Source of the DNA: Nitrospira sp.
GTDB taxonomy: Bacteria; Nitrospirota; Nitrospiria; Nitrospirales; Nitrospiraceae
Length of the DNA: 44,857 nucleotides
Direction of reading: 5' to 3'
Assembly: GCA_019636915.1 (NCBI GenBank)
Contig: JAHBWQ010000010.1
Location: forward strand, 1-44,857
In this document: one piece after another, positions 1 to 6,712 of the stretch
Layout: each line of letters begins with the position of its first letter
Numbering within the stretch: position 1 is the stretch's first letter
The notes under the pieces: model-generated
Databases searched by the model: none
The model's input: the letters and a program-made list of their open reading frames with translations, nothing else
Told to the model about the DNA's origin: nothing
Position numbers and translations under genes: made by a program

Positions 1-1672
1 CGGGCTGTCCGAGCTTTCCGGTAATCCAGGCGAGATCCATCAGCTTGAGCACGTTCTGATAGCCGTTCGCCCGTCGAACAATTCCTTCCGCGCACAGAAT
101 GATTGAGCGTGGTGATTCAGCAAATATTCTGGCGATTTCTCCAAAAACGTCGCTGGCCAATCCAGTCTGAGCCGTCAATTGGTCCATCGACAGATTTGCC
201 ACTGCCTTCTTCAGCGACGCAAACGCCTGGGGGCGTTTCCCCACGACCGCTTCATCTACTAGATCCAGATCAATCGCCGCTTTCACCAGACCGTCGATCA
301 CCGCTCCTTCCGTCCCTGGCTTGATCAAGAATGGATGTGAGGCGAGCTTACTCATATTCGTAATAGCGCTGTCGAACGTCACCACCTGAGCCCTATACAC
401 TCGCACCGCTTCCTTAATGCGCACGGCCGTGAGCGGGTTCGTCTCAGTAATGTTGGAACCGATCACAATAATCGCCTTTGCCTTTGTGAGATCCTCCCAA
501 TCAACAGAGGTCCTCCCCAGGCCGATGGCATGTTTGGATGCCAACACAAAATTCATATGGCCGTAGCGTGCGCTACTATCAAGCTGGTTGGTTCCAAACG
601 CCGTACGCATGAGTTTTTGGAACAGATACAACTCTTCATTGGTGCACCGGGCCGTCACGAGGCCGGCAATAGCGTCGGAACCGTGCTTCCCTTTGATTTC
701 GACGAACCGATCTACAAGCGTGTGCATGGCCTCCAACCATGGCTTTTCAACCAAGCGCCCGCCTTCACGAACCAACGGTTGTACAAGCCGACTTTGGCTG
801 TCCAACGATTCAAACCCAAAGCGTCCCCGCACACACAGCCCACCGTGCCCTTTAGCCGTGTCAGATCGATCACCCCACTTATTCTTCCAGGATAATGGTG
901 ATGTGACACGGATGACTTCTTCGTCTTTTGTTTCCAAATACATCTGGCAACCATCACCGCAATAATTGCAGGTAGTGGTCGTCTTTTTCATCTGCCAGGG
1001 TTTATACAAATACTTGGAGAATTTGTTGGTGATCGCACCGACAGGACAGATCGCCAAACAATCGCCACAGAATTCGCAATTGAGGGGAAGATCCCCTTTG
1101 GGGACGACCTGGTTGAATCCCCCCTTCTTCATGAACTGCAAGGCATCAATCATCAAAACATCCTTGCAGACATTGATGCACTCGGCACACGCAATGCACC
1201 GGTTCATATTGAAGTCAAGAACCGGGCTCCGCGTATCTTCAGGAATGAACTTTTGTTTGGCATTGGCAAGATTGGTCACGCCGTGCTGAAAGGCCATATC
1301 TTGAAGTTCACAATGCCCGTCTGCGTCGCACACTGGACAATCAAGAGGATGCACGGACAAATGTTTCTCAACGGCTTTCTTACGGGCGAGAAAGAGATCT
1401 TCTCCTTCGGTACGAATCACCATCCCCGCCGCCGCCTTCGCGGTACAAGATCGAACAGGAGCCTTTTTCCCTTCTTGCATCACCAGGCACATCCCACAAG
1501 AACCGAATGGATCGAATGTGTAGTGGTAACACATCGCCGGGATGACTTTCCCCGTCATGGAGATGACATCGTAGAGCGACACACCATCTTTCGCCGTGAC
1601 GGTTTTTCCGTCAATGCTCAGCTCAATGCTTGTGGCTTCAACGTCGGGATTCGTCGCTGGCTTCAGTCCCAT
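1..1672 (-). CDS. nuoG: NADH-quinone oxidoreductase subunit G, formate-dehydrogenase-like (partial, 3' end outside window)
   Basis: Large Fe-S/molybdopterin-fold subunit of the complex I peripheral arm; 557 residues are visible from ATG at 1672 and the frame stays open through position 1. Visible clusters in order: [2Fe-2S] Cys48/59/62/76; His-ligated [4Fe-4S] His108/Cys112/115/121 (HPLDCPVC); two complete CxxCxxCxxxC motifs (Cys159-169 and Cys199-209); then CNYCGDGC (Cys235/238/242) with Cys280 in LCVRGRFG, opening the molybdopterin oxidoreductase domain. The second complete ferredoxin motif is unlike E. coli NuoG, whose N4 site has one cluster, and resembles formate dehydrogenase or [FeFe]-hydrogenase modules. 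It follows nuoD after 85 bp of repeat-like DNA, and no nuoE or nuoF lies between. An FDH alpha-type subunit is the alternative name, but the operon position supports NuoG. Confidence 0.93.
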   Translation of the reverse strand, partial: MGLKPATNPDVEATSIELSIDGKTVTAKDGVSLYDVISMTGKVIPAMCYHYTFDPFGSCGMCLVMQEGKKAPVRSCTAKAAAGMVIRTEGEDLFLARKKAVEKHLSVHPLDCPVCDADGHCELQDMAFQHGVTNLANAKQKFIPEDTRSPVLDFNMNRCIACAECINVCKDVLMIDALQFMKKGGFNQVVPKGDLPLNCEFCGDCLAICPVGAITNKFSKYLYKPWQMKKTTTTCNYCGDGCQMYLETKDEEVIRVTSPLSWKNKWGDRSDTAKGHGGLCVRGRFGFESLDSQSRLVQPLVREGGRLVEKPWLEAMHTLVDRFVEIKGKHGSDAIAGLVTARCTNEELYLFQKLMRTAFGTNQLDSSARYGHMNFVLASKHAIGLGRTSVDWEDLTKAKAIIVIGSNITETNPLTAVRIKEAVRVYRAQVVTFDSAITNMSKLASHPFLIKPGTEGAVIDGLVKAAIDLDLVDEAVVGKRPQAFASLKKAVANLSMDQLTAQTGLASDVFGEIARIFAESPRSIILCAEGIVRRANGYQNVLKLMDLAWITGKLGQP

Positions 1673-1683
1673 TGTTCGTCTCC

Positions 1684-1755
1684 GTGAAAGGGAAAACGTG
1701 AACCGTAAAATGAAATCCTGATTTTACCTTTCACTTTTCACATCTCACGCTTCAC
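1684..1755. repeat. TTTCAC/GTGAA-rich intergenic hairpin repeat between nuoD and nuoG
   Basis: The spacer holds nested inverted repeats: GTGAAAG (1684-1690) pairs with CTTTCAC (1728-1734), and GTAAAAT (1705-1711) pairs with ATTTTAC (1721-1727). Further TTTTCAC, CTCACGC and TTCAC words follow to 1755. The word ACGCTTCAC (1747-1755) recurs upstream of dnaX (38637-38645). No U-tract is present on the operon strand, so it does not look like an intrinsic terminator. It may be a dispersed intergenic repeat or an mRNA processing site. Confidence 0.6.
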
Positions 1756-1757
1756 AC

Positions 1758-3002
1758 TCACCGGTCGCACTCGCCCATCACAATGTCGTAGGTCCCGAAA
1801 ATCGTGCAGGCATCAGAGATCATGTAGCCTCTGGCCATATGATCGAACGCACCCATATGGATGAAGGATGGGGCACGAATCTTCAATCGATACGGTTTAC
1901 CCCCACCCGTACTGACGATATGAAAACCCAGTTCTCCTTTGTGGGCTTCTGTGCCGCAGTAGATTTCTCCCGGCGGAGCATCAAACCCCTGCGAGAACAG
2001 CTTGAATTGCTGGATCATCGCTTCCAGGTTCGTGAACACCCGTTCCTTCGGAGGCAACGTCACGCTCGGAGCATCAGCCATGATGGGCCCCTCCTGCATC
2101 TGCTCCAGACATTGTCGGATGATCTTGACACTCTCGTACAATTCCATGATCCGAATCCAGTACCGATCATAGGTATCGCCATTTTTCCCCACCGGCACAC
2201 TGAACTCACACTTCGGATACGCACTATAGGGTTCATACTTGCGCAGATCATAGTCCACGCCGGACCCACGCAGAACAGGCCCGCTCAGCCCAAAATTAAC
2301 GGCATCTTCCGCAGAAATAACGGCGACCCCCTTAGTACGTCCCAGCCAAATGCGATTTTTTTCAAGAAATACCTGGTATTCATCGATCTTCGGTGGGAAA
2401 TAGTCGAGAAACTGTTTCAGCTTATCGATCAACGACGGGGTCAAGTCGCGCTCAACTCCACCGATTCGATACCAGCTAGTCGTGAGACGGGCTCCGCACA
2501 GTTCGTCAAACCAGTCCAGCAAGATTTCACGATCTCGAAAGCAGTAGAAAAAGACGGTCATGGCACCAATGTCGAGCGCCTGAGCACTTAGCCAAAATTG
2601 GTGCCCGATGATGCGCTGAACTTCCGCGACGATCGTCCGCAAGTACTCTGCCCGCTCCGGCACTTGTAGATTCAGGAGTTTTTCAACGGCGCGACAATAG
2701 GCAAAGTTGTTGTACATCGCGCAGACATAGTCCAGTCGGTCGGTGTGGGGAATGAACTGGTGGTAGGTCCCATCTTCTGCGAGCTTTTCAACCCCGCGAT
2801 GGAGATAACCCATGACCGGAGTCGATTTCACCAGCCGCTCCCCCTCCAACTCTAAGATCACCTTGAGCACACCATGCGTGCTCGGGTGTTGGGGCCCCAT
2901 GTTAAGCAGGAGCTCCTCCGTGCGCAGCGTGGGAAGCGTTTCGCTTTCCGGATGTTCGGGATCCACCTTGTAGACGGTGGTTCTTTGATCTTCAAATGCC
3001 AT
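1758..3002 (-). CDS. nuoD: NADH-quinone oxidoreductase subunit D (49 kDa)
   Basis: 414 residues. Core peripheral-arm subunit homologous to the large subunit of NiFe hydrogenases; with NuoB it forms the quinone-binding chamber near cluster N2. Family signatures are visible: NMGPQHPSTHGV near the N terminus, the MGYLHRGVEKL helix, and the C-terminal stretch ending in GTYDIVMGECDR with the Asp-rich DACTIFGTYD segment. Length is normal for an unfused NuoD (NuoC is separate here). The ATG at 3002 is preferred; a TTG at 3014 in the same frame would add four residues but sits directly against the nearest purine-rich (AGGG) sequence. The gene starts 14 bp after the nuoC stop and is clearly cotranscribed. 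Confidence 0.97.
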   Translation of the reverse strand: MAFEDQRTTVYKVDPEHPESETLPTLRTEELLLNMGPQHPSTHGVLKVILELEGERLVKSTPVMGYLHRGVEKLAEDGTYHQFIPHTDRLDYVCAMYNNFAYCRAVEKLLNLQVPERAEYLRTIVAEVQRIIGHQFWLSAQALDIGAMTVFFYCFRDREILLDWFDELCGARLTTSWYRIGGVERDLTPSLIDKLKQFLDYFPPKIDEYQVFLEKNRIWLGRTKGVAVISAEDAVNFGLSGPVLRGSGVDYDLRKYEPYSAYPKCEFSVPVGKNGDTYDRYWIRIMELYESVKIIRQCLEQMQEGPIMADAPSVTLPPKERVFTNLEAMIQQFKLFSQGFDAPPGEIYCGTEAHKGELGFHIVSTGGGKPYRLKIRAPSFIHMGAFDHMARGYMISDACTIFGTYDIVMGECDR

Positions 3003-3016
3003 GCGACTCTTCAACC

Positions 3017-3514
3017 CTAGCGCTGCACTTCATCCAAAAATTCAAACGTGTCTCGCCATCCTTTACCACGCAACGGAAAGTCTTTTCGCAAGGGATACCC
3101 CTCAGTATAGTCATCCGGCATCAGAATGCGACGAAGATCCGGATGGTTCCGGAATCGGATCCCCATCATGTCATAGACTTCACGCTCCATGAAGTCCGCC
3201 CCCTTCCAGAGATCCGTCAAAGAATCCACCACACAATCTGACTCGGGCACCCGAACTTTAAGTCGGATCCGCTGGCGTTTTCGAATCGAATAGAACTCCC
3301 AAACCACCTCAAATCGCTCTTCATCATCCGGCCAATCCACAGAGCTCACATGAACGATATAGTCAAAATCCATCCCTGGATCATCGCGTAGGAATTGGGC
3401 AACCTCGTGAAGCTTGTCACGAGTAACCGTCACAGCCACATCACCACGCCATTCGCTGACGCTGACCACGCCGACCGAGAACGTGTGCTGAACCCGAAGT
3501 AAGAGAGGATGCAT
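3017..3514 (-). CDS. nuoC: NADH-quinone oxidoreductase subunit C (30 kDa)
   Basis: 165 residues, the usual size for a stand-alone NuoC. It is a peripheral-arm connecting subunit that contacts NuoD and carries no cofactor. The diagnostic 30-kDa motif is present: EREVYDMMGIRF followed by RRILMPDDYTEGYPLRKDFP near the C terminus. ATG at 3514 lies 9 bp after the nuoB stop, and the TAG at 3017-3019 is followed 14 bp later by nuoD, so the order A-B-C-D is tightly packed. Confidence 0.97.
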   Translation of the reverse strand: MHPLLLRVQHTFSVGVVSVSEWRGDVAVTVTRDKLHEVAQFLRDDPGMDFDYIVHVSSVDWPDDEERFEVVWEFYSIRKRQRIRLKVRVPESDCVVDSLTDLWKGADFMEREVYDMMGIRFRNHPDLRRILMPDDYTEGYPLRKDFPLRGKGWRDTFEFLDEVQR

Positions 3515-3523
3515 GACCGTACG

Positions 3524-4051
3524 TTAGACCTTCAAATTCGCCTTCACCTGATCAGGCTGAGCCACAAACACGCGCTTTTGCATGATGCGCTCTTGCAGCT
3601 TGAGGATACCGTCCAAGAGAGCCTCTGGGGTTGGGGGACAACCGGGCACATAAATATCAACCGGAATAAAGCGGTCGACGCCCTGTACGACAGGATAACT
3701 ATCGTAAATATTCCCAGACGTGGCACAGGAACCCATCGCAATCACGTACTTCGGCTCTGGCATCTGATCATAGATTTTTCGGATGACCGGCGCCATCCGA
3801 CGACAGACAGTGCCTGCCACGATCATCAAATCAGATTGCCGTGGCGACCCACGGAACACACCCGCCCCAAAACGATCCATATCATATCGTGACGAGACAG
3901 CAGCCATCATTTCTATGGCACAACAGGCGAGCCCGAAGGTCATTGGCCAAAGAGAACCCTTTCTGGCCCAGTTGACGGCCTTTTCAAGCGATCCCGTAAT
4001 GACATCCGGAACCCCATCCTTCTCGTGACGTCCCAACTGGATCAGTCCCAT
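3524..4051 (-). CDS. nuoB: NADH-quinone oxidoreductase subunit B (PSST), N2 cluster subunit
   Basis: 175 residues. It holds [4Fe-4S] cluster N2, the last electron carrier before quinone. The cluster ligands are visible: tandem Cys in [11 protein letters not shown], the Cys of MGSCATSG, and the Cys of [11 protein letters not shown]. The chosen start is ATG 4051, 7 bp past the nuoA stop and preceded by GAGGG. The frame remains open upstream to 4120, but that extension would overlap nuoA by 60 bp and is not conserved in the family. The linker residue after the conserved Val in GTVCRRMAP is Cys, where Thr is common, so one extra cysteine lies close to the N2 region. Confidence 0.97.
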   Translation of the reverse strand: MGLIQLGRHEKDGVPDVITGSLEKAVNWARKGSLWPMTFGLACCAIEMMAAVSSRYDMDRFGAGVFRGSPRQSDLMIVAGTVCRRMAPVIRKIYDQMPEPKYVIAMGSCATSGNIYDSYPVVQGVDRFIPVDIYVPGCPPTPEALLDGILKLQERIMQKRVFVAQPDQVKANLKV

Positions 4052-4058
4052 ACAGCCC

Positions 4059-4442
4059 TCAATCCCACTCCAGAGCGCCCTTGCGCCAGGCATACACATA
4101 GGCCACGACAAACAACCCAATAAAGATCAACATCTCGACCAATCCGACTATCCCTATTTTGGTGAACACAACTGCCCAGGGATAGAGAAAAATGACCTCG
4201 ATGTCGAAGATGACGAACAACATCGCGAAAATGTAATACCGGACAGGGAACGGCATTCGCGCGTCAGAAAATGGTTCAGATCCACATTCATAGGTGGATA
4301 ACTTTTCAGGCTCTGGGTACCTTGGCTGCACAAAGTAGCTGACCAGCAAGGTCAGCATTCCCAAAATTAACCCTACGAAGATAAAGAGAAAAATTGGGAA
4401 ATACTTCGTCAGATATTCAAGAAGAACCTCTGCTCCACTCAT
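4059..4442 (-). CDS. nuoA: NADH-quinone oxidoreductase subunit A
   Basis: 127 residues. Small membrane subunit at the hinge between the membrane and peripheral arms of complex I. Three transmembrane helices are evident (about 13-37, 68-90, 95-117), with the family loop YECGSEPF and the conserved acidic [14 protein letters not shown] segment in helix 2. First gene of the operon in this window: ATG at 4442 faces a 579-bp upstream region that must contain the nuo promoter. Confidence 0.96.
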   Translation of the reverse strand: MSGAEVLLEYLTKYFPIFLFIFVGLILGMLTLLVSYFVQPRYPEPEKLSTYECGSEPFSDARMPFPVRYYIFAMLFVIFDIEVIFLYPWAVVFTKIGIVGLVEMLIFIGLFVVAYVYAWRKGALEWD

Positions 4443-4499
4443 GTGATTTTCTCTTACAAAGCATTGACCTGAAAGACTATTCCAGGCTCAAGGGGTGAA

Positions 4500-4529
4500 A
4501 TCTTAGTGTGCTGTCCTTTTGGATAGCAA
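4500..4529 (-). promoter_or_regulatory. candidate promoter for nuoA-B-C-D-G
   Basis: On the minus strand TTGCTA (4524-4529) and TAAGAT (4500-4505) are separated by 18 bp, a plausible sigma70-type pair about 58 bp upstream of the nuoA ATG. Each hexamer matches the consensus at only four positions, so this is tentative. Confidence 0.3.
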
Positions 4530-4542
4530 GAGAACAAAGGAC
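4513..4542. repeat. inverted repeat GTCCTTT-N16-AAAGGAC overlapping the candidate nuo promoter
   Basis: Perfect 7-bp arms at 4513-4519 and 4536-4542. The dyad overlaps the -35 region of the candidate nuoA promoter, a position where an operator could act. The arms are short enough to be chance. Confidence 0.35.
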
Positions 4543-4700
4543 CTAAGTCTCACTCACCCGAAAGCCCTACATCTCTTAGCTAGGAGAGGAATGACAGGAA
4601 CTTGCTTGACTGTTGCGAGGTTAGAGACTTACGTGAGCCACAAGTATGGGAGAAAGTTGGTCATGCACAGCTATTCCTGGTCGGCACACTGGCCAGGTGA

Positions 4701-4717
4701 AGCAGGCTTCGCCTGCT
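4701..4717. repeat. short hairpin AGCAGGC-ttc-GCCTGCT
   Basis: Perfect 7-bp stem with a 3-nt loop in non-coding DNA, not followed by a T-run on either strand. It could be a REP-like palindrome; no second copy was noticed in the window. Confidence 0.4.
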
Positions 4718-4751
4718 CCCACTCTAACATCATAGGAGAAAACGCCTTGAC

Positions 4752-4793
4752 CCCGCGTCGCCGATGAATCTGCGTTTCGATGCGGGCTTTTCT
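4752..4793 (+). terminator. terminator-like stem with short T-tract, no obvious upstream gene
   Basis: CCCGCGTCG (4752-4760) pairs with CGATGCGGG (4778-4786) as a 9-bp stem with one G-U pair and a 17-nt loop, followed by CTTTTCT. No plus-strand gene lies upstream, so if real it may insulate the downstream promoter. The long loop lowers confidence. Confidence 0.25.
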
Positions 4794-4955
4794 AGGAAAT
4801 TCCGCAAGAACGGGGAGATGTCCGTCGGCCAGCTTCTCAGAATCCATACCGCCTCTCAGTACGTGCCTTGAGAAATCACGCGGAACCAGTATTTCGAGCA
4901 CATTACCATCTGAAAGAAATAGCGGTCAAACCCTTCGCACATTCAGCTCAAATTC

Positions 4956-4983
4956 TTGACAAGACAGCGTCGTTTGCTATGGT
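4956..4983 (+). promoter_or_regulatory. sigma70-type promoter with extended -10 for the OmpA-domain gene
   Basis: TTGACA (4956-4961), a 16-bp spacer, and TATGGT (4978-4983) preceded by TGC, an extended -10. The predicted start near 4990 gives a leader of about 30 nt ahead of ATG 5022. Confidence 0.75.
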
Positions 4984-5021
4984 TTTTCAAGCAGCCTTCG
5001 CTCTAATTAAGGACGCCGTCT

Positions 5022-6590
5022 ATGAAAATCACGATCTTCCTCCTCTTGGTGCTGTGTTCGGGAATGGGTCTCTCCCTTCATCAAGCACTCGCCCAAGTCT
5101 CGAATCTCGACTCCGTTCGAATACTGGACAGAGGACTTACCTTCGCCAGTGGGATGATCGAAAAAACGTCTCCAATCGATGGAACCGTGAACTTGATCAC
5201 CGGTGACAATCAATCATCAGGGAATCGAATGCTCTTAGGAAAAGGAGACTCATTATATCTCAAACTGGACAACCCTGCTGATGTGGCAATAGGAGATCTC
5301 TTTACTGTGTATCGACGGGTACGAAAGGTCTTCCATCCCGTCACTCGAGAATACCTTGGGTTTGTGATTAATCGCTCAGCAGTCGTGAGAGTGATATCTG
5401 CTGATCACGCCCTCACAACGGCGGAAATCATGGTGAATTATGGACCAGTTGCCCCCGGAGACCCTGTCGCGCGATTTAATGAGCCAACCCCGGATGCCAC
5501 GACCAGCTCTCCGATGAACGTTTCCGACCTTGAAGGTATGATTATTGAGCTTCAGGCCGACCGTGCAATGACGTTGGTTTCACAATCCAATGTTGTGTAC
5601 ATCGATCGGGGGAGAGAGGATGGGCTGAAAACAGGAGATCTCCTTGATATTCAGCGGCATAGCGCAGGGTTGCCGCCCCGTAAGATCGGGCAACTCAAAG
5701 TCCTATCTACGGAACCCCACACAGCCGTTGCCAAAGTCCTGAAAGCAAATACCCGTGTTATGAAGGGAGATCGGTTCAAGTTCGTTGGAGGTCCTGAGCT
5801 CTCTACTCACCCTGTCGTAGCACTTGCGCAGGGATCTGCGGAACCGACCAGTCCAGCCCCTACTACACCCGCTTCGGATCTGGTCAGCAGCAAGCTAAAA
5901 GCACACGATGCCTCCGGACAAAGTCGCCTCAATCTTGGCGAGCTGGCTAATTTCTTGCGGTATGAATCTGGGGATGCCGCCATCAAGCCCGAGAATTATG
6001 CCGTGCTTGATCAGTTCATTGACTATCTGCGTACCAGTGGCGACACCCGACTGATTCGCATTGAAGGCCATACAGATAATGTCGAAATCGGCCCTTCGCT
6101 CAAGGCCCGTTATCCGAGCAATTGGGAATTGTCCAAGGTCCGCGCAAACGGTGTTCTCCGCTATCTTGTCGAAAAAGGCGGAGTCGACTCAGTCAGAATC
6201 ACTGCGTTACCCCTTGGGGACAGCAAACCAACTGCGTCGAATGAGATGGAAGATGGTCGCAAGAAAAATCGCCGTGTGGAGATCGTTCTGTACACCACCG
6301 AAGCCGATGCCTCTGAAGAGCCGCCTCCGGTGCACACGCTGAGCACTAATTCTCCCAATTTAAACGCGCGCGGAAATAACGATCAACCAAGCACCCCATC
6401 ACCTGCTTTGGATGCCGGAAACCCTGTCACCCCTGGAACGTTGCCTGTAGACGACTCCGCACAGACTTCCCAGACTAGATCTGCCAGCCATACCAGTACT
6501 CCCGATGCCAGCAGTTCTTCCACTCCAATGGAGTCGAATAAACCGGATATGTCTCAGTACCAGCCAGGAGGAGGAACATCGACGGAATAG
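5022..6590 (+). CDS. secreted OmpA-domain cell-envelope protein with FlgT-like repeats
   Basis: 522 residues. A signal peptide spans about residues 1-25 (hydrophobic run ending ALAQ). Residues ~75-150 and ~185-255 look like two related beta-rich modules, each with GD(L/R)F and a closing GD.(F/V) pattern, reminiscent of the FlgT C-terminal domain or LysM-like regulators; that assignment is tentative. Residues ~322-424 are a clear OmpA C-terminal peptidoglycan-binding domain: GHTDN at 349-353, the SNWELSKVRA segment, and NRRVEI at 416-421. The last ~95 residues are low-complexity Ser/Thr/Pro. There is no beta-barrel domain, so it is likely a periplasmic or lipid-independent peptidoglycan anchor. 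AAGGAC 7 nt upstream supports ATG 5022. It is monocistronic, with its own promoter, and 122 bp separate it from priA. Confidence 0.82.
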   Translation: MKITIFLLLVLCSGMGLSLHQALAQVSNLDSVRILDRGLTFASGMIEKTSPIDGTVNLITGDNQSSGNRMLLGKGDSLYLKLDNPADVAIGDLFTVYRRVRKVFHPVTREYLGFVINRSAVVRVISADHALTTAEIMVNYGPVAPGDPVARFNEPTPDATTSSPMNVSDLEGMIIELQADRAMTLVSQSNVVYIDRGREDGLKTGDLLDIQRHSAGLPPRKIGQLKVLSTEPHTAVAKVLKANTRVMKGDRFKFVGGPELSTHPVVALAQGSAEPTSPAPTTPASDLVSSKLKAHDASGQSRLNLGELANFLRYESGDAAIKPENYAVLDQFIDYLRTSGDTRLIRIEGHTDNVEIGPSLKARYPSNWELSKVRANGVLRYLVEKGGVDSVRITALPLGDSKPTASNEMEDGRKKNRRVEIVLYTTEADASEEPPPVHTLSTNSPNLNARGNNDQPSTPSPALDAGNPVTPGTLPVDDSAQTSQTRSASHTSTPDASSSSTPMESNKPDMSQYQPGGGTSTE

Positions 6591-6712
6591 AATCTTCTCG
6601 AAGGGGTAGTAAGGAACAAGGATGGATCACGCTGGCGAGCGATTACACCGTCCTGCTCTGACCTGGCAAGACACCCGGTGTCCTTCATAATTCCATACTG
6701 TTAGAATGCAGC

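Larger units (their letters stand above)
4443..5021. other. 579-bp intergenic region between divergent nuoA and the OmpA-domain gene
   Basis: No credible gene is present; the short open frames here lack ribosome sites and family features. It contains a weak candidate nuo promoter (4500-4529), a 7-bp-arm inverted repeat overlapping it (4513-4542), a short AGCAGGC/GCCTGCT hairpin (4701-4717), a possible terminator-like stem (4752-4793) and a strong plus-strand promoter (4956-4983). The middle, roughly 4545-4700, shows nothing recognisable. Confidence 0.6.

Noticed and set aside
1673..1757. Possible hidden or truncated nuoE/nuoF remnant
   Set aside because: The spacer is only 85 bp and consists of hairpin repeat, with no coding remnant.
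1839..2591. 250-codon plus-strand open frame opposite nuoD
   Set aside because: It lies wholly antisense to a textbook nuoD, has no ribosome site and no family features.
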